Shown in pieces: positions 51,313 through 63,568 of a stretch of 64,000 nucleotides of DNA; within the stretch, counting starts at the first letter, position 1, and each line of letters opens with the position of its first letter. Under the pieces are notes generated by a model. That model was not told the origin of the DNA. It saw only the letters and a program-made list of their open reading frames with translations, and made no database searches. The stretch is from Actinostola sp. cb2023 (lineage: Eukaryota > Cnidaria > Anthozoa > Actiniaria > Actinostolidae): positions 124,001 to 188,000 of the forward strand of contig JAUJYZ010001094.1 in the NCBI GenBank assembly GCA_033675265.1, given 5' to 3'. Made by a program: the position numbers and the translations under genes.

Positions 51313-54300
51313 ATGGCGGACGAAGAAGAAGAATCGAGTTGTTCCTCCCAACCAAAAAGACTTAAAACAGAGCTTAGAAAATTTACCAAACTCCCTGTCG
51401 AAGTGTGCGAAAATCATGACGCCGTTCTGTACCCAATACACCGAGCCATTGCCTCTAGACATCTCCCTTTCCAAGGAATTACATTGGTTCACTTTGACTC
51501 TCATCCTGACCTGACAGTTCCCGTCAAAATGCCAGCTGATTTGGTGTTTGATACTGAGCGATTGTCCGATGAGATAAGCATCGCTGATTGGATCTTACCT
51601 GCTGTGTATGCTGGGCATATTAATCGTGTTGTGTGGGTTAAACCTGAATGGGCTGATCAAATGGAAGGAGATACCAAAACATTTTGTATCGGAAAACACA
51701 GAGATACAGGTTTTTTGAGGTGAGCAACAGTACAGTCAATCCCACATCTAAATACTTGCATTTTAGTGAAATATACAGGGAATCCCCTTTGGTCACTGAG
51801 GTTTTACAGGGAATCTCCTTTGGTCACTATGGTTTTACAGGGAATCTCCTTTGGTCACTATGGTTTTACAGGGAATCCTCTGGTCACTGAGGTGCTGCAG
51901 GGAATCCCCTTTGGTCACTGAGGTTTTATAGGGAATCCCCTTTGGTCACTATGGTTTTACAGGGAATCTCCTTTGGTCACTATGGTTTTACAGGGAATCT
52001 CCTTTGGTCACTATGGTTTTACAGGGAATCCTCTGGTCACTGAGGTGCTGCAGGGAATCCCCTTTGGTCACTGAGGTTTTATAGGGAATCCCCTTTGGTC
52101 ACTATGGTTTTACAGGGAATCTCCTTTGGTCACTATGGTTTTACAGGGAATCTCCTTTGGTCACTATGGTTTTACAGGGAATCCTCTGGTCACTGAGGTG
52201 CTGCAGGGAATCCGCTTTGATCACAGGTGCTGCAGTGAACCCCCTTTGGTCACTGAGGTGCTGCAGGGAATCCCCTTTGGTCACTGAGGTGTTACAGGGA
52301 ATCCCCTTTGGTCACTGAGGTGTTGTAGGGAATCCCCTTTGGTCACTGAGGTGTTGCAGGGAGTCCCCTTTGGTCACTGAGGTTTTACAGGGAATCCCCT
52401 TTGGTCACTATAGTTTTACAGGGAATCCCCTTTGGTCACTATGGTTTTACAGGGAATCTCCTTTGGTCACTATGGTTTTACAGAGAATCTCCTTTGATCA
52501 CTGAGGTGTTGCAGGGAACCCCCTTTGGTCACTGAGGTGTTGCAGGGAATCCCCTTTGGTCACTATGGTTTTACAGGGAATCCCCTTTGATCACTATGGT
52601 TTTACAGGGAATCTCCTTTGGTCACTATGGTTTTACAGAGAATCTCCTTTGGTCACTGAGGTGTTGCAGGGAACCCCCTTTGGTCACTGAGGTGTTGCAG
52701 GGAATCCCCTTTGGTCACTATGGTTTTACAGGGAATCCCCTTTGATCACTATGGTTTTACAGGGAATCTCCTTTGGTCACTATGGTTTTACAGAGAATCT
52801 CCTTTGGTCACTGAGGTGTTGCAGGGAACCCCCTTTGGTCACTGAGGTGTTGCAGGGAATCCCCTTTGATCACTATGGTTTTACAGGGAATCCCCTTTGA
52901 TCACTATGGTTTTACAGGGAATCTCCTTTGGTCACTATGGTTCTACAGGGAATCTCCTTTGGTCACTGAGGTGTTGCAGGGAATCCCCTTTGGTCACTGA
53001 GGTGTTGCAGGGAATCCCCATTGGTCATTGAGGTTTTGCAGGGAATCTCCTTTGATCACTATGGTTTTACAGGGAATCTCCTTTGGTCACTATGGTTTTA
53101 CAGGGAATCTCCTTTGGTTACTGAGGTGTTGCAGGGAATCCTCTTTGATCACTGACGTGGTGCAGGGAATCTCCTTTGGTCACTGAGGTGTTGCAGGGAA
53201 TCTCCTTTGATCACTCACTGAGGTGTTGCAGGGAATCCCCTTTGGTCACTATATGGTTTTACAGGGAATATCCTTTGGTCACTGAGGTATTGCATGGAAT
53301 CCCCTTTGATCGCTCACTGAGGTGTTGCAGGGAATCCCTTTGGTCACTATATGGTTTTACAGGGAATATCCTTTGGTCACTGAGGTATTGCATGGAATCC
53401 CCTTTGATCGCTCACTGAGGTGTTGCAGGGAATCCCTTTGGTCACTATATGGTTTTACAGGGAATATCCTTTGGTCACTGAGGTATTGCATGGAATCCCC
53501 TTTGATCGCTCACTGAGGTGTTGCAGGGAATCCCTTTGGTCACTATATGGTTTTACAGGGAATCCCCTTTGGTCACTGAGGTATTGCATGGAATCCCCTT
53601 TGATCGCTCACTGAGGTGTTGCAGGGAATCCCTTTGGTCACTATATGGTTTTACAGGGAATCCCCTTTGGTCACTATGGTTTTGAAAGGAATCACCAAAG
53701 GTCATTGGAGTTAATACTGTTTTAGGGAATCCCCTAAATCCATAAACATTATTACTGTTGCAGGGAATCCCTTAATTCAGACATGGAACCCCTTAGCATA
53801 ATGAGTTTACATGTGTTCCAGGGAATCTCTAGATTATGTTATACTAATTGTCTTGTTTCTTTTAGGGTCACATGTACAGATGACTACTTTGTAGAAGAAC
53901 TTCTTTATGCTCCCAAGGACCAACTGGAAAACATTAAAGAATTAGAATTTAAAATAGTTACTCTGAAATCTACAGCGATTTTTGAAGAAGAAAAAGAACC
54001 TTTCCATTCAAAGAGTTCTGTTGTGACTGATAACAAGGAAACCAAAACAGACTGTGACGAAAGGGACAAGGAGACAACTCCAACACTAGACAATGTCCTC
54101 TCAGACAGACAAAATATACTGGAAGAGGAGATGGAATCATTTGACGGTACTGTATTTAATGAGCTAAAAGATGCCTCAGATGAACAATTATCAAAACCAC
54201 TCGTTGATCTGTTGTTATCACTGTTATCTGATGGTCAACCATACATTCTGGATGTTGATATGGACTTCTTCTCTACCAAGAATCCCTTTAAAGAGCTATT

Positions 54301-55862
54301 TACTGAGGTAGATATTAGATTCCCCAATGTCTCTACATGCCACTTACACCTCTCCCCCTTTGCAGTGGGTACATGTATCTTAGTGTCATAAAAATTATGA
54401 TGGTGATGATGAAAGTAGTGGTAATGATGGCACCTCTGTTGGTGGTACTGAAGTATATAATAATATTTGTGGCAATGATGATGATCTTGTGGTAGCTGTT
54501 GTAATGTTGAAGATGATGGTGATGATAATGTTGATGATGATGACAATGGTGATGGTGATAGTGATGACAATGATATTAAGCTTATTTGATAAGAACAATG
54601 GTGATGCCAAGTCTTTGTGAGATATTTTCTGCATTAAAGTGATGCAAAACAGTGCTCAAAAGATGCAATGTTGCAAAAAAGAACGACAAAGTTCTCACTT
54701 ATATGAATCTTGTCATTGTCATCATGCACCAAGCTTAAGGTCCCCTAATGATGATCGTGGTACTGACAACAGTAATAATAGTGATCATTGATTATCATAC
54801 AGGATGAATTTAAGTGTCTTGTTGATGTATACAGTTTCACACCTCCCTCAACTGATAGCAAAGAGGTAAGTCAGTTTTCTATTTATCTGAAATGGAGAGA
54901 AAATGAAAAGGGAATGTCTTGTAGAAGGAAAAGAGAGAAAATTTGAAGGAATAAATGCCAAAGTAATAAATAGAAAGAGGGAAAAGTGGAAGGTGAAAGG
55001 GAAGAGAGTGGGAAAGAAAGAATAGAAATAAAAACACAGAAAATATACAAGGAAGTAAAAAGGAAAAAACTGAGATATTATTTATTTCATCTTCTTCAGG
55101 ATCTTAACCAGTGTATCTTGAACAGATCTGCTCAGCTCGATTGTATAGAATCAACGTTTAAATACGCAGCAGCTATAGATAGTGAGTTTGCACGTGGTAA
55201 TACTGTGAATCTAAACAAACAACTGTTACAACTACTCCACGATGTCAAGGCATGTGGCGAAGGGGAAAAACTTGAACATGAAATGGTATGTACTGTAGTC
55301 AAATTTGTTTCTATTCTTTCTTCTATTTCATTTTTCCATTCCTTCCATCCCCTGCTTTTCTTCCTTCCATCTATTCTCTTTTTTTGTTGTTGTTGTTGTT
55401 GTTGTTGCTGTTGTTTTCCTTTTCATGCCAATCCTTTGTTTCTTCAACTCTCATTTCGTGTTAGCAAGACGCGTCGGTTGTTCATCGATTTGGATTCCCG
55501 TCTTTGCTCGTTCCTAATCTACGCTCGGCCCCCTTGTACCACAGGGATTCCACAACGAGAAAATAGACTTGCCTCAGAACAATGCGTTTTATTTATTCTT
55601 GATTTATTTTCAGATCCATTCAGCTGGTATGACGATAGACATTCCTCATCACGTCAGCACCAAACAAGAGATCGACAATCTGTTGTACTCTTTGTATTCC
55701 ACGATGAAATCGCTTCCTAAACCAACAATGGTGACTATGGCAAGGTCGTCGTACGACGACTACACACCTCCCCATCAAGTACAGTACATACAAGACTCTC
55801 TAACGAACATCCTTGCTTCTCTGTATGGACAAGAGTCTATAGACATTCGGTTACATTATTGA
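51313..55862 (+). CDS. UPF0489 family protein (C5orf22-like), complete, five exons
   Basis: Coding exons: 51313-51719, 53866-54307, 54803-54865, 55100-55285, 55614-55862; 1347 bases, 448 residues. All introns are GT-AG with consistent phase. N-terminal segments LPVEVCENHDAVLYPIHRAI and LVHFDSHPDLTVPVKMPAD, middle YILDVDMDFFSTKNPFKELF, and C-terminal IDIPHHVSTKQEIDNLLYSL and TMARSSYDDYTPPHQV match the C5orf22/UPF0489 family. The HxDSHPD and DVDMDFF motifs resemble metal-binding strands of arginase-like hydrolases, but the biochemical role of the family is not established to my knowledge. Length is close to the human protein. The 2.1-kb first intron is mostly a 31-bp satellite. The start ATG begins MADEEEE and is the first in frame. 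Confidence 0.92.
51770..53715. repeat. 31-bp satellite TTTTACAGGGAATCYCCTTTGGTCACTATGG
   Basis: About 60 units fill most of UPF0489 intron 1. Two unit types alternate, one with CACTATGGTTTTACAG and one with CACTGAGGTGYTGCAG. Higher-order blocks are evident: a set of four or five units repeats at 51800-52200, another at 52500-52880, and a 98-bp block repeats at 53216-53640. Each unit contains a pyrimidine-rich-AG string (TTTTACAG|GG) like a splice acceptor. Confidence 0.92.
54390..54590. repeat. GAT/ATG-rich low-complexity stretch
   Basis: Imperfect (ATGATG)n and (GATGGT)n sequence in UPF0489 intron 2; the open frames across it are not coding. Confidence 0.7.
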
Positions 55863-55975
55863 GGAACGGTCACTTTGCATGCAGCGACAGAAGGACAAAA
55901 TGGCAGGAGTGCACGAGAATCTCTGTCACTATTGCGCAAAATCTGTATTACCTTCTGCAGAATGCGTGCAACATT

Positions 55976-56130
55976 AAGGCCGATTTACACGGTACAACTT
56001 TTGCTTATACAACCATCGTATGCATCTTGCTCACGCCATGTTTACTTACCTAAGTCATGTTGTAAGCTAGTTGTATGTGATGCAATAAATGATGGTTGTA
56101 CGCAAAAGTTGTACCGCGTAAATCGGCATT
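55976..56130. mobile_element. MITE with CCGATTTACRCGGTAC ends
   Basis: AAGGCCGATTTACACGGTAC ... ACAACCATC at the left returns as GATGGTTGTACGCAAAAGTT ... GCGTAAATCGGCATT on the right. 155 bp hairpin starting about 115 bases beyond the UPF0489 stop codon, probably within its 3' untranslated region. Confidence 0.85.
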
Positions 56131-57149
56131 TAGACATTGCAATAGCAATATGGCACATACTATATCTACGTGCTTTAACACCATTCTTTAGTAAATATCT
56201 GAAGGTTTTAAAAGCAATATTCTGCTAAGTGCTACGTTTTGTGTCTGCACGTTGAATGGGACCCTGACAATGACAACGCTTTCAGACAAACTCCAGTCCA
56301 GACGATCCTCAATGAAACAAGGCTTGCTATGATTGGTTTAAGTTTGGACACGCCCACATTGTTTGATTGACGTCCGTCAATTTTCCAACGAGGAAAACGT
56401 GGAAAAAGGTTTTAAAGGTTGCTCTTCAAATACTTGTCCTAAGGTTGTAAGACTTCCTCACCCAAGATCTAAAGCCGGGTTTACAAACTTCGTTATTCCA
56501 ATTTCTATTCAGATACTAGAAGCTTTCTATAACCTGCCATACAAGTGTACGTATATTATTCTATTCAGATAGTTGTACTGCTGCAAATAAACATGCGTGA
56601 ATGAACAACAGAAAGTGTGTTGTTTAATATACTCCATGGAAAATATTGGTACGTAAATTGTCCAGATACTACGTAATGCTGTATGTGCGTCTCGTGGATG
56701 AAGTTTGCGTTTCGCGGTGGGCTTCCGTACATATATCTGCGTAAACGTAAGTGTCTCACATGTTGCAGAACATACCTTAGCATTCCACTTCTATTTGTCG
56801 CTCAAAAGAATCAAACAAAACCAGGCTTCGACTCAGTTTGTTTTAATTACTAGTCTCGAGTTTTGCTCGAAATTCGCCAAACTTCGTACAGTTGCGTAAT
56901 TGTCCAATGAATGTCCCAGGTTTGAAGTGCGCGGCCACCTTTAGTGTAAGTGGTACTGATTTAGGTTCGCAAAGGATTATGGTCAAACGGCACAGCCGCC
57001 ATCTTGGTCGTATCAGACAGGTTCGACTGAGGTATCAAGATTCCCAGGGATCTGATTGAACGTGGTGGAATGAAATAATTTGACTACAATTGTGACACGA
57101 TGAATAATATATTTCAATCTACTATATAAATATTTACAGCATTAGACAA
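56131..57149. other. Intergenic, no gene seen
   Basis: About 1 kb between the UPF0489 3' region and the CACAGG array. No supported feature. Confidence 0.5.
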
Positions 57150-58014
57150 CACAGGTAGCCCAAACATTTCTTTTGGGACTATTTACAGCTAGAGCGCGAA
57201 GGATAAAATATTGGGCTTCCTGTGGTAGATCGCGCGAGGTAATAACATATTGGGCTTCCTGTGGTAGAGCGCGTGGGATAATATATTGGGTTTCCTGTGG
57301 TAGAGCGTATGGGATAATATATTGGGCTTCCTGTGGTAGAGCGCGTGGGATAATATATTGGGCTTCCTGTGGTAGAGCGGATGGGATAATATATTGGGCT
57401 TCCTGTGTTAGAGCGCGTGGGATAATATATTGGGCTTCCTGTGGTAGAGCGCGTGGCGTAATATATTGTCCTTCCTGTGGTAGAGAGATATTGTGCTTCC
57501 TGTGGTAGAGCGTATGGGATGAGATAATGGGCTTCCTGTGGTAGAGCGCGTGGGATAATGTATTGGACTTCCTGTGGTAGAGTGCGTGCGTGAGATAATA
57601 TATTGGGCTTCTTGTGGTAGAGCGCGTGGGCTAATATATTGGACTTCCTGTGGTAGAGCGCGTGGGATAATATATTGGGCTTCCTGTGGTAGAGCTCGTG
57701 GGATAATATATTGGGCTTCCTGTGATAGAGCGCTTGGGATAATATATTGGGCTTCCTGTGGAAGAGTGCGTGGAATAATATATTGGGCTTCCTGTGTAAG
57801 AGTGCGTGGGATAGTATATTGGGCTTCCTGTGGTAGAGCACGTGGGATAATATATTGGGCTTCCTGTGGTAGAGCGCGTGGGAAAATATATTGGGCTTCC
57901 TGTGGTAGAGCGCATGGGATAATATACTGGGGTCCCTGTGGTAGAGCACGCGGCATATTCTATATTGGGCTTCCTGTGGTAGAGCACGTGGGGTAATATA
58001 TTGGGCTTCCTGTG
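57150..58014. repeat. CACAGG-family satellite, 36-bp unit
   Basis: Opens with CACAGGTAGCCCAAACATTT and contains about 23 units of TGGGCTTCCTGTGGTAGAGC plus a 16-base spacer, mostly GCGTGGGATAATATAT. It ends in a bare TTGGGCTTCCTGTG. The outermost ends are thus inverted copies of the family terminus, so the array is probably the inside of one element. Confidence 0.92.
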
Positions 58015-58205
58015 GCGTTGAGTGACGCGCATTAAAAGTTGAGTAGCCTGGTACTGCTTGGGGTGCATCGACCACCGTTTTAATAGAGCTACGGTACCCT
58101 TTTAGGGCTAAGCATTATTAATGGCTATCCCTGGTAGACAAATGAGAGTATGGTTAGATGACATTCAGTTCCTGGTATGTGGTCCACGGGGGTCCTATCG
58201 AATTC

Positions 58206-59258
58206 TTACGCTTTGACAGTAGAGTCGAACTCAGGCGACTCACGCCCCACTTCGATGTTGTTCGTAATAGCTTTGTGTCGCTCTTCTGATGTCGAATTTG
58301 TCACTTGATTTCGAGTGGGGAGCGTTTGGCTCTCGACTTGAACTCTGTTATCTTTCCAGCAACGCAGCGACTTCAGCACAGTAAACACCGCACGGCGCAG
58401 ACTGTCGAGCCTGAAGGCGTAGATGTACGGGTTGAGGAGAGAGTTAATGGTCACCAGTATGAACTGCATGTCTCTGAACCAGTGGATCAAGTCACAGCTG
58501 CAGGACGAACACATGTTCATCAAGTAGATCATGAGGCACGAGGGGATGTAGCAGGCCAGGAACACGGCTAGTACAATCAGGTAAGCCTTGGTAACGCGCT
58601 TCTCCCACATCATCGAGCGCTTCTTCGCGCGCTCAGTCTCAGTGACGTTGCCGCCGTGCAAGTTTGAAATGTTCTTCAGCTGCCGTTTGAGAACTCCGAA
58701 CACTTGTATGTAAGTGAATATAAAGATGACTAAGGTGGTGAGGATGGCAACGTTGGCGAACACGAATGCGTAGGAAATAAACCCCACTTCGAAGAAGATG
58801 GACGTGAACCCAATGGACAGGAGCCACACGATGCCCGACGCGAACAACACGCGTGAATTACTCATGTTCGCGCGGTACCACACAGCGCGCGCGATGGCTA
58901 GATATCGATCTACAGTTAACGCAGCCAGGCTCAAAAGCGACGCAGTACAGCAGAGGAAGTACGCCGTCTGCGAGAGCCAAGCCATGTTGATGGTCAGGCC
59001 CCTCGCTTCGCGCGAGTGGATGTACACTGAGAGTGGCTCGACCAGACAACCAACGATCAGGTCAGTAACCGCGAGGTTGAGAATCAATAGCGTGAAGGGC
59101 TTTCGAAGGTCTTTGTGTGGGTCTTTGAGGACAGCCACTATTACTAACAAATTAGCCGGTACAGTAAACGTCATAAACAACGCAGATGTGACCAGGTTTG
59201 TGATGGACACCTCCTTTGGTGCCCAGACTCCCACGCAGTGACCGGGACCGAAGAGCAT
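58206..59258 (-). CDS. Rhodopsin-class (class A) G-protein-coupled receptor, single exon
   Basis: 350 residues with seven hydrophobic segments. Helix 1 FTVPANLLVIVAVLKD with the conserved Asn; helix 2 LNLAVTDLIVGCLVEPLSVY with the Asp; helix 3 ends LAALTVDRYLAIAR (the DRY motif); helix 6 VLAVFLACYIPSCLMIYL lacks the usual CWxP Trp; helix 7 INSLLNPYIYAFR has the NPxxY motif. Extracellular Cys pairs are present, including one in helix 3 (FLCCTAS) and CSSCSCDL before helix 7. The N-terminus is short (about 20 residues) and there is no signal peptide. Intronless receptors of this kind form large cnidarian families related to amine, adenosine or melanocortin-type receptors; the ligand cannot be inferred. 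A basic third intracellular loop (TETERAKKRSMMWEKRVTK) suits G-protein coupling at the plasma membrane. Confidence 0.92.
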   Translation of the reverse strand: MLFGPGHCVGVWAPKEVSITNLVTSALFMTFTVPANLLVIVAVLKDPHKDLRKPFTLLILNLAVTDLIVGCLVEPLSVYIHSREARGLTINMAWLSQTAYFLCCTASLLSLAALTVDRYLAIARAVWYRANMSNSRVLFASGIVWLLSIGFTSIFFEVGFISYAFVFANVAILTTLVIFIFTYIQVFGVLKRQLKNISNLHGGNVTETERAKKRSMMWEKRVTKAYLIVLAVFLACYIPSCLMIYLMNMCSSCSCDLIHWFRDMQFILVTINSLLNPYIYAFRLDSLRRAVFTVLKSLRCWKDNRVQVESQTLPTRNQVTNSTSEERHKAITNNIEVGRESPEFDSTVKA

Positions 59259-59493
59259 GATGGGTAGTCAGGTCACGTGATTACTTTACGATTGATCTTG
59301 ATAGTTAATGCTGTAGAGGTAAATATTGGGTGTTATCATGAGCTGTGTTCAAAATTATAACATATTCAATACAAAAGTGGTTACATTTTGCGCTACTGTT
59401 AGATTGTGCGCGCGTTATTATGCTACAAGACAAAGTTTGGTGTAAAAATAGTTTATATTGCTCGAGTATTTATTTTATTAAATTTTAAATATT

Positions 59494-59985
59494 ATATATA
59501 TGGGAGGGGCCGGGAGGGGGTATGTGTATTATATATATGGGAGGGGAGGGGGTATGTGTATTATATATATGGGAGGGGAGGGGGTATGTGTATTATATAT
59601 ATGGGAGGGGAGGGGTATGTGTATGTGTATTATATATATGGGAGGGGAGGGAGTATGTGTATTATATATATGGGAGAGGAGGGGTATGTGTATTATATAT
59701 AGGGGGAGGGGAGGGGGTATGTGTATTATATATATGGGAGGGGAGTGGATATGTGTATTATATATATCGGAGGGGAGGAGGTATGTGTATTATATATATG
59801 GGAGGGGAGGGGGTATGTGTATTATATATATCGGAGGGGGGGGGTATGTGTATTATATATATGGGATGGAGGGGTGGGGTATGTGTATTATATATATGGG
59901 ATGGGAGGGGTATGTGTATTATATATATCGGAGGGGAGGGGGTATGTGTATTATATATATCGGAGGGGAGGGGGTATATGTATTA
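59494..59985. repeat. Minisatellite, 31-33 bp unit TATGTGTATTATATATATGG + G-rich half
   Basis: About 15 units, each with an AT-rich half (TATGTGTATTATATATAT) and a purine-rich half (GGGAGGGGAGGGGG). Strand-asymmetric alternation of A/T and G blocks; the open frames across it are not coding. Confidence 0.92.
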
Positions 59986-62900
59986 GTATTAAGTATTTTA
60001 TATCATGGAGGATAGTTTTTTTATGTGTATTATATATATCGGCCACGAGGGATTATTTATATATCATTATAATTATTAGGCAGCTGTCCAATCTTGCTAT
60101 AATGGTCACGTGCTACCTTGTAACTCCCATAGTTTTTATAGTTTAATAGCTCAATCGAGGGCAGGGAATAGAGTTGTTGATTAATTACTGCAATTGTTCA
60201 TAAGTATGATACAGAACAGTAATAAAGCTTATTAGTATTCTGTATCGATCAATGTATATATGAGAGGAACAATACATTATCCTAAAAGCTTAAGCATCTG
60301 TCCAATCTGTTTCTTTCAGCCATGAAACTGGTCACCCCGTTTGGCTATTACGAAAGTTGTAATATTCCCGTGTTTACTTAGCCAAAAAAGTGAATGAGCT
60401 TTAGGGGATTTTTGAATTCGTGCGCGAAGTTGGGCATTTGGGTTTCAAAGTGCGATTAATTCCCGCTCGGTTCATAGAAATGTGACGTCATAAGTTGTGC
60501 AACAAAGAATACACAATAAAGCGTCACCGAGCCATTAGGGCCCAGTCTCTTGTCGCACATTTTGGTTGAAAATGATATGAGCGAAATGAAAATGTTCGCA
60601 CGCTCAAAGTCTAACAGCAATTTCAGAGAAAACCAACACACAATAATGTACAATAAAATTTTGCTCCGCGTTTCATTCTTTAATGTAACTCTCTTCCTCT
60701 ATTACTTACTAATGATACAATCATTGGATTTCTAGCTTTGTGCGGCAATTCTTTCACAATCTCAAATAAATTATAACAAACTTTGAAAGACACGAGATTA
60801 CTTCAAATTAAGGACTTCGCACAGTTCTCGCTAAATATTGCGTTACTTGCTACATTATTATTTTCAAGAACCTCGAATTAGAAGATGCCTCGCCAGAAAT
60901 ACCGGACATCATAATTTCCGCGCAAGTGCAGTTCGCTTCGTTGCCATTTAAAATGGTGGCTCAACTTGATAGGGTAAAGTAATGTTAGTCGAACTAGAAC
61001 TTCATACGGAATTTATGTGTCAAAAGAAAGTCAATAGACTCTTTCCTTGCTACCTTGTTTTTACGAGACATCTACCAGACTTCAGAAATCTTTACACTCC
61101 ACTTTGGTGCTAGTTTGGGCACATTCCCTCAACAACTGACTCTCTTGTGATGCACTTTTGGCAGTTTACGAAATTTGTCAGCCATCGTCTCAAACTGATG
61201 CCCGTCATATATTGGCCAGACACTAAATAGAGTTGTAAGGAATATTTTAGTGCAGTCACATGGTGTCAGTTTACGCGTCAGTGTTTCACTTTCAAGTTAG
61301 CGTCTTATCTTGCGTCGTCTTGCATGAGCATGGAAAATGTGTATGGAATTTATTCCGAATCAAACAAATAAATATTTTTTGGTTCTTTCAGATGTAGTCT
61401 GTCATATAACATAGTCTATATTCCTGATATACTCGTTCTTTCAGATCTAGTCTGCCATATAACGTAGTCTATATTCCTGATACTCGCTTTTCTAGAGCAG
61501 GTCCAGATCGCGATCGCGAGATACTTGAATAAAACTGATTTGAAGAACTGTCATTTATCGTTGCTACATGGCGGCGCCGATCTATCGGCCGACACTGATG
61601 AACATCAATCATAACCTTGATCGAACTCCGATGATTACTGGTGTAAAATTCAGTTTCATCCAGCTTTGGAAATTGTGTTGTCTGAATTTCGAGACACCTT
61701 AAACACTTTAAAATATCTTACTTTCTAGAAAGACAAAAACCTCACATTGTCTTTCTCGCGCACGCCTTAGCTCTCTGTTTCTACCTTACCTCTGGAAAAC
61801 CAAGGAACTACTGCTTCTCTTTACGAACACATCTCACAAAAATGATTGTCGTTTGCTCAGAAGGCGAACTGGTCTGTGTTAGTAACGCACCATGGATACT
61901 GAAAGGGGCGCTTCCGTGCTTTAAATTATAACGTTTATTATGCGTTTATATTTGCTGGCTTCCACTGTAGCCGGATATTGAACTTTAATATAATCACATC
62001 GAGTTAAAGTTTTCCGCTGTAGATATTTGAAACGACAACACGTGGATTAACATCTACTGCACGCTTCTGTGCTCTAGGAAACGCCAAGCGATCGAGTGCC
62101 TGACGGAATAATTAACATGCACATGTAATATCTGAAAAATACTCAATTGAAAAATCTTGTATCTCTTCAAATGTTAATTGAACCAACCGAAATCTTTGAT
62201 GTGATGGATTTTATTTGTTTATTCTTTCATATACTCGAAGCAAAAAATAGATATACACATTGAACACTTTCACGAAACTCAACCAAGTTTTCATGGTGAA
62301 AGAGATGCGCGCGCGTGCGTCTTTTTCCCCCGCCTTTTTGACTCGAACTTTAACTCTTCTCTTGGCGACGAAGAGTTCGCGAATTTCAAAGTACAAAATG
62401 TTAGTTTGTGGTCTGTATTCAAACAATAACCCTCCCCTTGCTGCATCAGTGATGACGGTCATGAACCCGGCTCCAATCGATTGTCCAAGCATGACTTTTA
62501 TTGTTAAGACTACTGTACATACAACGTCTAGATCAGTTACTGATGGCGACGAACGCCTACTGCGATCGAGATAAAAGATTTCGATGTTTATAAATGTCGC
62601 AAAGGAACACGAACTTTTCATTGCACGATTGGTGTTATCAAGATGTCCCTAGAAACGACCTCCCAGCCAGCGATATTTAGACCGCACACGTGCGAACCAA
62701 ACGCCCAATGATCTTACATGATCACTGGTATCTAAAGCGTTCATGATTTCATGCATCGCATCATGAAATTACAAATACTATACTATTTAAAAGTTGGTTT
62801 GATAACTATATCTAGAGTCTATAGAATGTTCTCTGCTTAGATAATGTTTATCAAACAAATCTTGATGTTAATCAAACCGCCAGGGTCTACCGTACACTTG

Positions 62901-63320
62901 ATTGTGGCCTATCTATAGGTCATTGATTTGAACACAAGAAGATCGATAATCGATGTTATTAGGATGTTACCAAGCAACCCCTGGTAACCATGGCAACGTC
63001 TATGGAAACACGTGCTTAGGCCGACGTATTATTATTATTATTATTTATTTATTTTTATTATTACATATTATTATTATTATTAACATTCGAAGTTTAGGGA
63101 GTCGGTACAAAACAAAGGCAAACGACGTCCCTTTTTTATTATTTTGATTTTTCTACCGATCAAAATTTTAATTAGTTCACTTGGTTCACTTTAATTACTT
63201 CAATTTTAAAACTAAATTCACCGGATTAACACCAAATTTTGGCGAGGACAATACCAAATTGGTTTTCAATTCGGCCATAGACACACACACACAAAAAAAA
63301 AAACAGGTCAAATTTGCTGG
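59986..63320. other. No gene supported
   Basis: About 3.3 kb of intergenic DNA. A TTTCAGATSTAGTCTGYCAT string is duplicated at 61387 and 61441. An ATG followed within 21 bases by AGG|GTAAAG (60953-60973) could be a short first exon, but no continuation was seen. An (ATT)n tract lies at 63028-63080. Confidence 0.5.
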
Positions 63321-63568
63321 CAATGAGTGTTTATCATGTAATTTCAAAACTCAACCACAAATTACGAAGATATGAATTTTCAAAAATCGCAATTTTATAT
63401 GAAAACCTATCATGCAAAATTTCGATTTTTGAAAATTCATATCTTCGTAATTTGTGGAGCGATCTTTTCCAAACTTCACATTTTTACTAATTTCAACGAG
63501 CTCTTTCCAGCTATGATAATCATTTGTTTGTCCTATGAGTTTTGAAATTATGTGATAAACCCTCATTG
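63321..63568. repeat. Nested inverted repeat, perfect 36-bp inner arms
   Basis: The inner arm CACAAATTACGAAGATATGA ... TTTTCAAAAATCG returns perfectly inverted at 63421-63457. An outer pair (CAATGAGTGTTTATCATGTA / TTATGTGATAAACCCTCATTG) is separated from the inner right arm by about 80 unpaired bases, indicating an insertion or deletion on one side. Confidence 0.8.

Noticed and set aside
57179..58075. Open frames up to 298 codons across the CACAGG array
   Set aside because: Translation of a 36-base repeat unit; no unique domain and frames open on both strands.
59406..60146. Open frames with Tyr-Ile-Gly repeats
   Set aside because: Translation of the AT/G-rich minisatellite.
60953..60973. 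Seven-codon candidate first exon (ATG ... AGG|GTAAAG)
   Set aside because: No downstream exon is recognisable in the remaining 3 kb; too short to support alone.
62211..62621. 136-codon minus-strand open frame
   Set aside because: No recognisable domain, no conserved-looking motif and no splice context; treated as chance.
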